Shown here: piece after piece, positions 1 to 8,573 of the stretch
Layout of the letters: every line of letters begins with the position of its first letter
How positions within the stretch are numbered: the stretch's first letter is position 1
Source of the DNA: Olavius sp. associated proteobacterium Delta 1
Lineage (GTDB): Bacteria; Desulfobacterota; Desulfobacteria; Desulfobacterales; JAFDCJ01
NCBI GenBank assembly: GCA_902749685.1
Contig: CACVKW010000315.1
Coordinates: forward strand, 1-43,004
Reading direction: 5' to 3'
DNA length: 43,004 nucleotides
The notes under the pieces: generated by a model
The model's database searches: none
What the model was told of the DNA's origin: nothing
What the model saw: the letters and a program-made list of their open reading frames with translations, nothing else
Translations under genes and position numbers: made by a program

Positions 1-155
1 AAATTTTGAAATCCAACTTCGCTGCTGCAATGAAGACCATTGAAAGTATTGACTGATCCTGGATTCTGGTTTCTGGATCCTGGATGTCGTTGAAATTCAA
101 CGATAGTGTCCTGTTAGATATCCAGCATCAAGTATCCAGCATCCAGCATCTGCCC
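1..155. repeat. intergenic repeat, left end copy
   Basis: The first 119 bases recur in the same orientation at 42886-43004 with about six mismatches. The element contains iterated TGGATCCTGG-like units (57-88) and, after a short core, inverted counterparts (ATCCAGCATC units at 119-150), so it forms imperfect inverted arms. It is noncoding. It may be one of many copies in the genome, and the window may have been cut at it. Confidence 0.85.
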
Positions 156-228
156 GGAAAAAGCAACGATCTCAGACATAACGGCCAGGCTAGATGACAA
201 GAATTTATGCAATGTTAGGGTTAAGTGA

Positions 229-498
229 GGCTCAGAAAAAAAAATTGAGCGCTTATATCGACCACCACCGGAAGTGTTGCAGGTCGTCGGCGCCGGTTAT
301 AACGACAAGCTCTTCACTCAGAATATAAAACCTGAACCCAGCCCGATTCAACTGGTTTATGCGGGAAAGCTCAGCAACGCCAAAGGCGTGCCCTGGCTTT
401 TGCGCGCCCTTGCTAAAATTGAAACGCCCAACTGGCAGCTCCACTTAGTCGGCGGAGGGAGCGGTGCAGAGAAAGAAAATTGTTTGAGGAGAATCTGA
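229..498 (+). pseudogene. glycosyltransferase family 4 (GT-B) fragment
   Basis: The reading frame encodes about 90 residues resembling the middle of a group 1/GT4 glycosyltransferase: a VVGAGYN segment followed by IQLVYAGKLSNAKG and W-L-HLVGGGSG, which is the start of the C-terminal nucleotide-sugar-binding half. There is no proper start (a GTG at 274 lacks a ribosome site and lies inside the homologous stretch), and the frame stops at 498 long before the E-x7-E region expected of the family. Both ends are missing, so this is a remnant beside a repeat, not a working enzyme. Its original sugar substrate cannot be told. Confidence 0.6.
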
Positions 499-821
499 CG
501 AAGTCCCTTAGCGCCCGGATGGCTGCCGCTGTAAAGCAACCACAGGTAGATTTATCGCGCATGCAAAACACAATTGCTTCATTTTCATGGGTTAACGTTT
601 TTACTAGTGTTCAAAAAGTATATTTTAAGGCAATAAAATCCTTTGAAAGCACCCGGTGAAAGTGGTTTTGCATGATTCTACCGTACCGGGGGCGTTGGCC
701 ACCCCGCCTCAAGCGGATGCGGTATTGAAGAGATTTTAAAAAAATGCAATTATAGATTATAAATTTCAGTTTGTGTCATCCGAATAGCGCGCTAAAAACG
801 GAATTCTAGCATCCATTATTA
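499..821. other. noncoding gap downstream of the glycosyltransferase remnant
   Basis: No convincing gene is visible. One frame stays open through about 500-650 but has no recognisable motif and no start. The gap ends at the promoter of the secreted protein gene at 882. Confidence 0.5.
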
Positions 822-852
822 TTGACATTCAAAGTTCACATGCCCATATAAT
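822..852 (+). promoter_or_regulatory. sigma-70-like promoter for the gene at 882
   Basis: TTGACA at 822-827 and a perfect TATAAT at 847-852 are separated by 19 bases, a little longer than the optimum of 17. The predicted transcript starts about 20 bases before the ATG at 882, leaving a short leader with a GGAGG ribosome site. Confidence 0.5.
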
Positions 853-881
853 AAGCTGAATTCAAAAATGGAGGCAACTTT

Positions 882-1295
882 ATGAGAGTAAACCGTATAT
901 TTTGGCCGGTGTCGGTCTTTTTATTTTGCCTGTTACTCGGCGTGTGGAGCAACGACGCAATCGCTGCAGAGGAGATTAAAGCCCCGCTTTTGACAGGCCT
1001 AACGTGGGTAAAAATGTCCCAGGATCAGAAGGCGGCCTACATTTGGGGCGCCGGTGATATTATCGATCTTGAGCAGGAAATTATGGAAATATACCCTGAG
1101 TTGAAACGTGAGAGCTTCGTTACCAAGGCTGTTGAAGGCATTGGTGACGTTCAGATAAACGATATCGTGTCGAACGTCGACACATTTTTCAAAGAGCACC
1201 CGGATAAGGCAAATCTGTCTGTGATCAGGATCTTATGGGATACGATGATCAAGCCCAATATAAAAACAGGAATCGCCGGAAAACCGTTGCAATAA
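882..1295 (+). CDS. small secreted protein of unknown function
   Basis: This is a 137-residue protein with a clear signal peptide: MRVNRIF, then a hydrophobic core to about residue 25, with likely cleavage after AIAA (29). The mature part of about 108 residues is soluble, with a W-x-K...Y-x-W-GAGDI segment and alternating acidic and hydrophobic positions. It resembles small periplasmic Rap1a/Tai-like proteins only loosely, and I do not assign it to a family. The start is supported by GGAGG seven bases upstream. The gene is followed after 39 bases by a glycine-zipper lipoprotein on the same strand, so the two are probably co-transcribed and act at the cell envelope. Confidence 0.75.
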   Translation: MRVNRIFWPVSVFLFCLLLGVWSNDAIAAEEIKAPLLTGLTWVKMSQDQKAAYIWGAGDIIDLEQEIMEIYPELKRESFVTKAVEGIGDVQINDIVSNVDTFFKEHPDKANLSVIRILWDTMIKPNIKTGIAGKPLQ

Positions 1296-1334
1296 TCAAA
1301 ATTTTCTAGCAAGTGTGGGTTAGGAGGTATCAAA

Positions 1335-1571
1335 ATGAAAAAAATAATCACCATCACCATATTGCTCCTGTTTATGGTTGTACTTTCTTGCGCAAATATG
1401 TCCGGTGGGGAAAAAGGGGCATTGACCGGGGCCGGCCTTGGTGCCTTAGGTGGTGCCGCCATCACGGCGATTGCAGGTGGCAATGCTGCTGTCGGAGCCG
1501 CCGTTGGCGGCGCGGCCGGTGCAGTGGCCGGTGGTATTATCGGCGGTAATAAAGAAGAAAAAAAAGAATGA
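1335..1571 (+). CDS. glycine-zipper lipoprotein
   Basis: This 78-residue protein has a lipoprotein signal: hydrophobic residues 4-17 and a lipobox ending VLSC at about residue 19. It is therefore expected to be lipidated and anchored in the outer or inner membrane. The body is almost entirely a glycine zipper (repeated GxxxG/GAxxGA between residues 29 and 70), which packs into a membrane-inserting helical hairpin, and it ends in a charged KEEKKE tail. Such YMGG/OmpA-type zipper proteins are common envelope-stress or structural lipoproteins. A strong AGGAGG lies upstream. It sits in the same transcription unit as the secreted protein before it. Confidence 0.8.
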   Translation: MKKIITITILLLFMVVLSCANMSGGEKGALTGAGLGALGGAAITAIAGGNAAVGAAVGGAAGAVAGGIIGGNKEEKKE

Positions 1572-1966
1572 CATCGAATTAGGGCCTTGTCGGAATTCAA
1601 GGTCAAGTTACCGCAATTGACTTGGCGCGCTGATTGTTGCTCTAAAATTCAGGTATCTATTTTTTCAAAATATTTTTGTTTTTAGCAAAATAGACCTAAA
1701 AAAAGTGGATGTCTGAATATTTTGTAATCAAAATCTTTCATTTTTTAAAGTGTTTTAATAATTAATTCATTGACAAGAGAACAATTTTATATTATGTGTA
1801 TAGAAGTTGAAAAATTAATACCTGAGAATTCGATCTTTTTTTTATTATTCGGAAGACATGCCAAAAAAATTCTATGGCTGGAAGCTTATTATTTTGGGAT
1901 ACTCAACGCGTTTTATGTCACTTAAATTTCCAGTAAAACGCTGAGCAACCAAAAAGGAGCAAATAC
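1572..1966. other. noncoding gap with a promoter-like site
   Basis: This 395-base AT-rich gap holds no gene. At 1609-1660 there is a stretch that recurs near 32612. TTGACA at 1770-1775 with a weak TATGTG 17 bases later could start the transcript of the kinase gene at 1967. The AAGGAG ribosome site for that gene lies at the end of the gap. Confidence 0.45.
1609..1660 (+). repeat. short dispersed repeat, copy 1
   Basis: CCGCAATTGACTTGGCGCG and the flanking bases through AAAATTCAGGTA recur in the same orientation at 32612-32662, with roughly 80 percent identity over about 55 bases. Both copies lie upstream of signalling genes (an anti-sigma kinase here, a cyclase there). No function is evident. 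Confidence 0.6.
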
Positions 1967-2392
1967 ATGGCGAAACGTGACTATTGTTTTGAACTCAAAA
2001 GCAAACTATCTGAATTGAATACATTGTGCCGGCATCTGGAAGACTGTGGTAGTGTTCTGCAGCTGCCTCAAAAATGCCTGTTCGAAATAAACTTGGGCCT
2101 GGATGAGCTGTTTACCAACATCATCTCATATGGATTCGATGATGGCATAGAACATCAGATAAAATTCTCCCTGGCAAAGGATAAGGAAACCCTGGTTGTG
2201 CAGGTCGAAGACGATGGAATACCTTTTAACCCGCTTGAAGCCGCAGGTCCCGAGGTATCGCAGGATTTAGATTCGGTAAACATCGGCGGACTGGGTATTC
2301 ATCTGGTAAAAAAGATGATGGATGACATCGACTATCAAAGGGTTGAAGGCAGAAATAGGTTAATCTTAAAAAAGTGCGTGGCAGCCGCATAA
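1967..2392 (+). CDS. RsbW-like anti-sigma factor serine kinase (HATPase_c_2)
   Basis: This 141-residue protein is a single GHKL ATPase domain. It shows the N box (DELFTNIISYGF, 46-57), the G1 box (EDDGIPFNP, 81-89) and the G2 box (GGLGIHLV, 107-114). Proteins of this size and architecture phosphorylate anti-sigma antagonists (STAS domain) in partner-switching cascades and bind a sigma factor. No STAS protein or SpoIIE phosphatase is encoded nearby, so its partners must be elsewhere. AAGGAG is correctly placed before the ATG. It stands alone, convergent with the minus-strand HyuB gene whose stop is 22 bases beyond. Confidence 0.85.
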   Translation: MAKRDYCFELKSKLSELNTLCRHLEDCGSVLQLPQKCLFEINLGLDELFTNIISYGFDDGIEHQIKFSLAKDKETLVVQVEDDGIPFNPLEAAGPEVSQDLDSVNIGGLGIHLVKKMMDDIDYQRVEGRNRLILKKCVAAA

Positions 2393-2414
2393 TCCGGGTC
2401 CAATCTTAGGCATT

Positions 2415-4160
2415 TCAAACATTGCGAAGTTTCTCAGTCTCAGCAACGTCAACCTCGAAGGTTTCAGGGTCCAGCACGACTCCATAATCCTGCCGGGCTT
2501 TCTGCACCGATAATATGCCGTTTCGCACCTCAAGGATCACTTGCTCTGCAGGTCTTTGAAAAGGATCGCCGTAACCGCCACCGCCCCCTGCAACCTGGCG
2601 TAAAACAGTCCCCTTTGGTATTTCCGGCACCAGTTCTTTGGATTGGGGCCTGTGGCATCTGTCTCCCGGGGATATAAACTCCATCTCATTGATGCTGCCC
2701 ATTTTGCCGCCAAATAGACCATAGGCACGTGCTTCCTCATCGATCCCATCGCCAAAGACCACTCCTTTGGAATTCTCGCCTTCAAAACGGATGATTGTCT
2801 CGACACCCAGTCCTCCCCGCCAGCGCCCGGCACCCGGGGAATCTGTCGCATATTCGTGCTTGACAAGGACGTTGGGGGTCTGGAGTTCGAACATTTCCGG
2901 GTCCTGGGCCAGAATACCGCCCGCGCAATTAATCAGACCGATATGGTCATAGCCGTCATGACCATCTGTCGCACCGGAGCCGCCCTTGAGTGCATTAAAC
3001 AAAATATCAACATATGGCCGGTTAAACCGGGGGTCGTGTCCGGAGACGGCCAATGCCAGCATTCGATTCCAGCCGGCCGTCACACGATCCGGCAGCGCTT
3101 GGGAGCATGCTTTTAAAATAGCATCTGCATTGGGACCGGTAATACTGTTGCCAAAGGTCGTAGCGGCCGGGAAACTTGCATTTAAAAAAGTGCCTTCCGG
3201 AATGTGAATGTGCAACGGTCTTGTCAGACCGTCATTATGAGGAATATTGGGATCAATCAGCATCAGAAAGGTTAAAATGATGGCCGAAACACTGGCGCCT
3301 AAAGGCGCATTGGCAAAGCCTTCCGTCTGGCCATCCGTACCGCTGTAATCAAAAAAAATTTCATCGTCTTTGACGGTAACGATTACCTGTATTTTGAACC
3401 TGGACCCCGCGTGAACTCCGTCGTAATACATCCAGCTTTGGCCCTCATAGCTGCCGTCTGGAATACGCTTGATTTCGGAGCGGACCATTTGCTCAGTCGA
3501 GTTAAAGAGCAGTTCAATATGCTCGCAAAGCTTTTCAGCTCCATAGCGCCTTATCAGAGATTGGATGAGTCGTTCACCCACCGCACAGCTGCCGATCTGA
3601 GCTTTGATATCTTCTGCCACAATGGGATAGCGTATATTGGCAAAAATTAGATCCCAGACATCCTGCCTGATTTTGCCTTTCTCGAATACTTTCACGGGGG
3701 TAATTCGCAGAGCTTCCTGCCAGATTTCCCGGGCATTCGGGTTATATCCGCCGGCTACCGCGCCGCCGATATCAGCCTGGTGTCCTTTAACGGCGGCCCA
3801 GGCAAATAGCTCCCCCTTATGGAATACGGGTTTAAAGGTGGCGACATCGGCATTCTGGTTGCCCCCGGTAAATACATCGTTATGCAGGATCACATCCCCC
3901 GGGTGAATGTCGTCAGCGAAATATTCCGCGATCTTCTGGCAAACCGGCTGCAGCGCAAAAGCCAGCACCGGAATGTACTCCGCCTGCTCCAGCATCCGAC
4001 CTGTGGCATCATAAATACCGGTCACGAAATCCCGGGCCTCATTGAGAATCGGGGAACGGGTCGTCCTCAGTAGGGTATACCCCATCTCCTGAGTGATCGC
4101 CTTGAAGCGACATTGAAGTATTGAGGTGAGGACGCGGTCTCTTTCGGTTTTTGTTTGCAT
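2415..4160 (-). CDS. hydantoinase B-type subunit (HyuB family)
   Basis: This 581-residue protein is the full length usual for HyuB/oxoprolinase-B and clearly shorter than acetone carboxylase alpha subunits. It shows the N-terminal LRTTRSPILNEARDF stretch, a PGDVILHND segment, the NPNAREIWQE region and the C-terminal glycine-rich GGGGGYGDP motif typical of the family. HyuB works with HyuA to hydrolyse a cyclic amide (or carboxylate a ketone) at the expense of ATP. Its partner is not adjacent: the two hyuA genes lie at 11899 and 23330. It is last in a minus-strand operon behind a CoA ligase and an epimerase-like gene. The ribosome site is weak. Confidence 0.85.
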   Translation of the reverse strand: MQTKTERDRVLTSILQCRFKAITQEMGYTLLRTTRSPILNEARDFVTGIYDATGRMLEQAEYIPVLAFALQPVCQKIAEYFADDIHPGDVILHNDVFTGGNQNADVATFKPVFHKGELFAWAAVKGHQADIGGAVAGGYNPNAREIWQEALRITPVKVFEKGKIRQDVWDLIFANIRYPIVAEDIKAQIGSCAVGERLIQSLIRRYGAEKLCEHIELLFNSTEQMVRSEIKRIPDGSYEGQSWMYYDGVHAGSRFKIQVIVTVKDDEIFFDYSGTDGQTEGFANAPLGASVSAIILTFLMLIDPNIPHNDGLTRPLHIHIPEGTFLNASFPAATTFGNSITGPNADAILKACSQALPDRVTAGWNRMLALAVSGHDPRFNRPYVDILFNALKGGSGATDGHDGYDHIGLINCAGGILAQDPEMFELQTPNVLVKHEYATDSPGAGRWRGGLGVETIIRFEGENSKGVVFGDGIDEEARAYGLFGGKMGSINEMEFISPGDRCHRPQSKELVPEIPKGTVLRQVAGGGGGYGDPFQRPAEQVILEVRNGILSVQKARQDYGVVLDPETFEVDVAETEKLRNV

Positions 4161-4327
4161 TTATCAATCTCGGTTGATGGTATTTTGGACACGGATTAAT
4201 GCGATTTCGGAAGGCGGATTGCAGAATTGATAAAAGGTGATATCCGATTCTAAATTCCTAAATTCCTGAATACCTCAATCCCCCGATTAGCCGTCCTATC
4301 TGTGTCTCAATTTAAAATGTTTATAAA

Positions 4328-5692
4328 TTAAATATCCTTTTCATGCACAATCAGCGACGTCTTGCCTGCCTCACGGGGCAGCGATTGCGGCCGAACCAAT
4401 TCTATTTGAGGATTTACGCGCAGTCTTTGCCGGATGATATCAGTCAGGCCCCGGACTATGTTATGTTTCTCTTCATCGGTCATATCCTCGTGCCCGTATT
4501 CAATTTTTAGCTTTAAGGGCGGAGAGACCAGAGGGCCCGGGCTATCCAGAATAATTCTGAGCGCCCCTGTGGTACCGGGCACAAACTCGCCCACCACGCT
4601 TTTTATTGCCGCCGGATAGATATTAACCCCCTTGCAGATCAGCATGTCATCGGCCCGCCCCAGAATCTTAAAACGCATTTCAGGCCAGCCGCAGGCACAT
4701 GGATCGGTAAAAATTTGAATCAAATCACCGAGGGCGTAACGCATGAAAGGTCCACCTTCCCAGTCCAAAAAGGTGAAAACCATTTCCCCGATGGCACCGT
4801 CGGTCATTGCCACTGGCTCTTTAGTCTCCGGATCCACCAGTTCCAAAACACAATGATCGGGGGAGATAAAATGCATTCCCGGATACGGCTCGACATCACA
4901 GGATATACCGTGAAAGGCATGCCCGCCGCCGGTATGGTCGAAAACTTTGGCTCCAAAGCCTTCCTGCAGTTTCTTTCTTAACGACGGGATACCGGCTCCC
5001 GGTTCTCCGGCACAATAGAACCAGCGAATTCCCAGTTCCCTAGCTTCCTTGCCGATTAGTTTGGGAGTCTGCTCAATAAGATATTCACCAAAAGACGGGG
5101 TTGCGATGAATACATCGGGTCGCGTCAATAACGTGAAGTCAAGTACCCTTTGGGTGCCGCCCTCAATTCCCACCGGTACAACGCATAGCCCCATGGCCTG
5201 TAAACCGTCCGAAAGCGGCAGGCCGCCGGTAAACATGCTCAATGACAGTGCCTGCAGCACGATGTTTCCCGGCCTTAATCCGGTACGCCAGTATTTACGC
5301 GCGTGCATTTCATTAAGGACGTTGACATCATTTTTCGTGAGCGTGTAAAGCGTGGGTTGGCCGGTGGTGCCACTGGTGGAGTTGATGCGGATAATTTTAT
5401 CGATTGGTGCGCAGGTTGTTAGGCCATAGGGATGCCCGAAACGCCGCAGGGATTCTTCCTGAGTCCAGCGATGCTCGTCCTTGGTCATCAGGGGGATTTT
5501 CTGAAAATCTTCAAACGTGTTAATATTCGCAGGCGTTAAATTAACCTTATGGAATTTTTCTTCGCGATAAAACTCGGAATGCTCGTAATTGTATTGCAGC
5601 TGGGTTTTTAGTCGCTGCCACTGTAAAGCCTTCATTTGAGCTGAAGGAAGCGTTTCGATCGCCGGGTTCCAGTATTTTTTTTCGTTTTTCAT
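4328..5692 (-). CDS. PaaK-like aryl/acyl-CoA ligase (AMP-forming)
   Basis: This 454-residue member of the phenylacetate-CoA ligase branch of the ANL superfamily has the phosphate loop STSGTTG (105-111), an FMRYALGDL segment and the hinge-region ILGRADDM, followed by GVNIYP and the PaaK C-terminal domain. It would convert a carboxylate to its CoA thioester through an adenylate. At the place of the usual GMTE adenine-binding motif it has GGGHAFHG, so it is a diverged branch whose substrate may not be a simple aryl acetate. It lies between the epimerase-like gene (57 bases upstream) and hyuB. No convincing ribosome site is seen. Confidence 0.85.
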   Translation of the reverse strand: MKNEKKYWNPAIETLPSAQMKALQWQRLKTQLQYNYEHSEFYREEKFHKVNLTPANINTFEDFQKIPLMTKDEHRWTQEESLRRFGHPYGLTTCAPIDKIIRINSTSGTTGQPTLYTLTKNDVNVLNEMHARKYWRTGLRPGNIVLQALSLSMFTGGLPLSDGLQAMGLCVVPVGIEGGTQRVLDFTLLTRPDVFIATPSFGEYLIEQTPKLIGKEARELGIRWFYCAGEPGAGIPSLRKKLQEGFGAKVFDHTGGGHAFHGISCDVEPYPGMHFISPDHCVLELVDPETKEPVAMTDGAIGEMVFTFLDWEGGPFMRYALGDLIQIFTDPCACGWPEMRFKILGRADDMLICKGVNIYPAAIKSVVGEFVPGTTGALRIILDSPGPLVSPPLKLKIEYGHEDMTDEEKHNIVRGLTDIIRQRLRVNPQIELVRPQSLPREAGKTSLIVHEKDI

Positions 5693-5748
5693 GGATTGCA
5701 GGTATGGAGCAGCTCTCTATATTTATTAATAGACAAACGCTATTGGCA

Positions 5749-6165
5749 CTAATGTATATGCTCCCGCTCCTCACAAATTTCAATCATCAAATCCAGCCCT
5801 TCGGTCGGATAAAAAAATGCCACTTTGCCATGGGCACCCTCACGGGGAAAGCCTCTGACGACCCGTAATCCCTTCTCAATCAACGAGGCCAATGTGTTAT
5901 CGAAATTATCCACCTGAAAAGCAACGTGCTGCACGCCGGATCTTGGCTCAAGAACAATCGAATCAACTTCTTCCATTGGTTTTTGGAACTCGATCAATTC
6001 CATCTGCCCTGCGCCCAGAGAATAAAAAGCAATCTGAATTCCGGTCTCCTTAATTTCCATCCGCTCCCGGCACTCAAACTCAAAGAAATATGAAAGCGCG
6101 TTGATCGCTTTTTTTATATCCTGCACCACAATTCCGATGTGATCAAAACTCTTGAATACTGACAT
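5749..6165 (-). CDS. methylmalonyl-CoA epimerase-like VOC protein
   Basis: This 138-residue protein has the two beta-alpha-beta-beta-beta modules of the vicinal oxygen chelate fold. Candidate metal ligands are in their usual places: His9 (FDHIGIVV), Gln54/Glu56 (GQMELIE), His80 (VQHVAFQV) and Glu129 (LDLMIEI). The family inverts the C2 centre of methylmalonyl-CoA. Because it is first in an operon with a CoA ligase and HyuB, and shares its operator with the mutase operon, I infer that it epimerises the substituted malonyl- or succinyl-CoA handled by the mutase in this cluster. It is transcribed from the promoter at 6256-6284. Confidence 0.75.
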   Translation of the reverse strand: MSVFKSFDHIGIVVQDIKKAINALSYFFEFECRERMEIKETGIQIAFYSLGAGQMELIEFQKPMEEVDSIVLEPRSGVQHVAFQVDNFDNTLASLIEKGLRVVRGFPREGAHGKVAFFYPTEGLDLMIEICEEREHIH

Positions 6166-6255
6166 AGTCGGTCTACTTGAAGGTTTTTTATTGACGATGC
6201 GACCTGGATTTGCTCAAACAGTGGTTGACAGTGAAAATACCTTATGCTAATCGAT

Positions 6256-6284
6256 TGTATACTGTATACGAAAATCAATGTCAA
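6256..6284 (-). promoter_or_regulatory. minus-strand promoter with GTATAC dyad operator
   Basis: On the minus strand TTGACA (6279-6284) and TATACA (6256-6261) are 17 bases apart. A perfect dyad, GTATACTGTATAC (6257-6269), covers the -10 box. The same arrangement occurs at 30627-30656 and 38807-38835. The site lies between the divergent epimerase and livH genes, about 95 bases ahead of livH, so it could also influence livH. The candidate ligand is the GntR/FCD protein at 28431-29126. Confidence 0.75.
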
Positions 6285-6363
6285 TGTTGGGCTACAATTC
6301 ATTCCTTTTCAATATTTCTAATCGCATTTTTACAGTCCATTACGCAATCGCCAAGGAGTCTGG

Positions 6364-7230
6364 ATGCTGCTTCAGGTCATATTCAGCGGACTTGCCACCG
6401 GAAGTATATATGCCCTGGTTGCCCTGGGTCTGGCCCTGATTTATAACACCACCGAGCACGTCAACTTTGCCCAGGGCGAGATGTCGATGGTTTCGGCATT
6501 CATCGGGTTTACTTTTTTCAAATTTCTGGGTCTATCCCTTCCCCTGGCCATCCTGCTTACGCTGATCCTGTCGGCGCTGCTGGGAATCATCGTCGAACGG
6601 CTGATCATCCGTCCTGCCATTCGGGCCCCCCACTTCAATATCTTCATTATTACGCTGGGCCTTTCAATTGTAATGAAAAGTCTGGCGGGCTTCATCTGGA
6701 GCCACAATGATTATCCCTATCCCAGTATTTTCCCGGATAAAACCATATCTATCGGTTCGGCGACCATTGATTTGATCGGTCTTGGGAACATTGGAACAAC
6801 AGTGGTGCTGATGCTGATTCTGTACGCTTTTTTCAAATACACCCGTTACGGTACTGCCATGCGGGCGGTCAGTGAAAGCCAAAATGCGGCCCTTTTGATG
6901 GGGGTAAATGTACATCAGTCTTTTTCGGTCACCTGGGCCATCAGCTTTTTAGTGGCCGCGGTGGCAGGTATTCTTATGGCGCCCGTGATTTTTTTGAGTA
7001 CGCATATGGGCGTCGTTGTCATTAACGGCTTTGCCGCAGCCATCCTGGGTGGATGGGGCAGTATCCCGGGGGCGATAATTGGTGGATTGCTGCTGGGCGT
7101 CATCGACAATGTGGCACCCTTATATCTTCCTTCTCAGATTAAAAACATCGTCCCATTTATAACAATTTTCATCGTCCTGGTAATCCGACCCAAGGGAATT
7201 ATGGGAGTGGAACGGTTTACCAGAGTGTAG
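6364..7230 (+). CDS. branched-chain-type ABC transporter permease LivH
   Basis: This 288-residue integral membrane protein has about eight hydrophobic segments. It shows LivH family features: the N-terminal GLATGSIYALVALGLALIYN segment, HVNFAQGEMSMV, the ILGGWGSIPGAIIGG loop that contacts the ATPase, and the C-terminal RPKGIMG. It forms half of the membrane channel of an importer for branched-chain amino acids or, in catabolic clusters, aromatic acids. The start is supported by AAGGAG five bases upstream. It is first in a plus-strand operon with LivM and a binding protein; the two ATPases are encoded on the other strand at 9820-11558. Confidence 0.9.
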   Translation: MLLQVIFSGLATGSIYALVALGLALIYNTTEHVNFAQGEMSMVSAFIGFTFFKFLGLSLPLAILLTLILSALLGIIVERLIIRPAIRAPHFNIFIITLGLSIVMKSLAGFIWSHNDYPYPSIFPDKTISIGSATIDLIGLGNIGTTVVLMLILYAFFKYTRYGTAMRAVSESQNAALLMGVNVHQSFSVTWAISFLVAAVAGILMAPVIFLSTHMGVVVINGFAAAILGGWGSIPGAIIGGLLLGVIDNVAPLYLPSQIKNIVPFITIFIVLVIRPKGIMGVERFTRV

Positions 7231-7522
7231 TCAGCGCCGCCGTTGGTTACCGACATTGCCACCTGGTTCAAAATAGAGACTTCGGACTCGCGGAGTTTCA
7301 TATGAAGACAAAAAAGCGAATATCGAATAATGAATGTCGTATGTCGAAGTAAGGAATTCTGTCACTTTTAAATTATAAAAGACAGAGCGCAGCGATTCCA
7401 TCCTTCGAATTTCTGCGGTTCGCTTTTCCCTATATTTGCGGTCCTGCCGGCGACAGATCACGTCTGCAGCGTGATTCGCTGTTCATCAAAGCCTCCGATG
7501 GACCCGGGTAAGGGGATTATAC
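7231..7522. other. noncoding spacer inside the liv operon
   Basis: This 292-base gap between livH and livM is unusually long for a liv operon. It contains iterated dyad-rich sequence (CGAATATCGAATAATGAATGTCG, about 7317-7338) related in style to the other intergenic repeats of the window. No gene is seen. A GGGG ribosome site precedes livM. Confidence 0.4.
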
Positions 7523-8473
7523 ATGCAAAAACCAGCTATATGGAAAATCTTGGGGTGGATCATCGCTTTGATCATCCTTTTGGCAGCCCCCCTTTTTTTA
7601 GGAAAATACACGGTATTTCTCCTCAGTCTCCTGGCTATCTATGCCCTGGTGGCACTGGGCTTGAATCTTTTGATGGGGTATACCGGACAAATTGCTGCCG
7701 GACATGCCGGTTTTTTAGCGATAGGCGCCTATTTCACTGCCATTATCGGAGAAAACCTGCAATGGTTGCCATGCCCGCTGATTCTACTGCTGGCCGGTAT
7801 TTTTACCGGCGCCATTGGGTTTCTGCTGGGGATACCGATCCTGCGGTTAAAGGGCTTCTACATAGCGATGGCCACTTTGGCATTCGGCGTCGTTGTCAGT
7901 GAAGTCATTCTTCAATGGAGTTCGTTAACCGGCGGCGATGACGGCTTTAGCGTTCCAACCGCCCACATTGCCGGTTTCACCCTCGATTCGGATTATAAAC
8001 TTTATTATCTGATCATCCCGGTCACGCTGATCATGACCATCCTGGCCAAGAATCTGGTGAATGGCTATATCGGCAGGGCTTTTATTGCGCTGCGGGAAAG
8101 CGAAATCGCCGCCCAAACCATCGGCATTGATCTGGCCAGGTATAAAACGATTGCTTTTGCCATCAGTGCATTTTATACCGGGGTTGCCGGCGGTTTGTTT
8201 GCTTATTTAATTACCTATTTATCACCGGATGCGTTCACCATAGAACTTTCCGTCGACTTCATCGCCATGATCGTCATCGGTGGTATGGGCTCAATCCTGG
8301 GGTCCATCATCGGGGCCGTCATCCTGACCGGAATGCAGCAGGTGCTCGCCGGTCTACTTGATTTGCAAATACTGATATTCGGAATCTCTCTGATTGTATT
8401 TATGATTTTTATGCCCAAAGGCATCACCGGCATGATTTATGATCTTAAAGAAAGATTTGTAAGATCGAAATAA
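7523..8473 (+). CDS. branched-chain-type ABC transporter permease LivM
   Basis: This 316-residue permease shows LivM hallmarks: YALVALGLNLLMGYTGQIAAGHAGF near residues 34-58, LRLKGFYIAMATLAFG, and the IGGMGSILGSIIGA loop near the C terminus, ending in FMPKGITG. It has roughly eight to ten membrane segments. It pairs with LivH to form the translocation pore. It is preceded by AGGGG and separated from livH by a 292-base repeat-containing spacer, and is followed after about 100 bases by the binding protein gene. Confidence 0.9.
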   Translation: MQKPAIWKILGWIIALIILLAAPLFLGKYTVFLLSLLAIYALVALGLNLLMGYTGQIAAGHAGFLAIGAYFTAIIGENLQWLPCPLILLLAGIFTGAIGFLLGIPILRLKGFYIAMATLAFGVVVSEVILQWSSLTGGDDGFSVPTAHIAGFTLDSDYKLYYLIIPVTLIMTILAKNLVNGYIGRAFIALRESEIAAQTIGIDLARYKTIAFAISAFYTGVAGGLFAYLITYLSPDAFTIELSVDFIAMIVIGGMGSILGSIIGAVILTGMQQVLAGLLDLQILIFGISLIVFMIFMPKGITGMIYDLKERFVRSK

Positions 8474-8573
8474 GGAATTGATAATTCATATGCTTTTTAG
8501 TTATTCTATCACAACCGAACAATATTCAGATTAGGCTACTTTACAAAACACATCATGAAAGGAGGGCGTTACA

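Noticed and set aside
1151..1606. Proline/alanine-rich minus-strand frame of 151 codons
   Set aside because: It is the antisense of the glycine-zipper gene and the secreted protein gene, both of which have signal peptides and ribosome sites.
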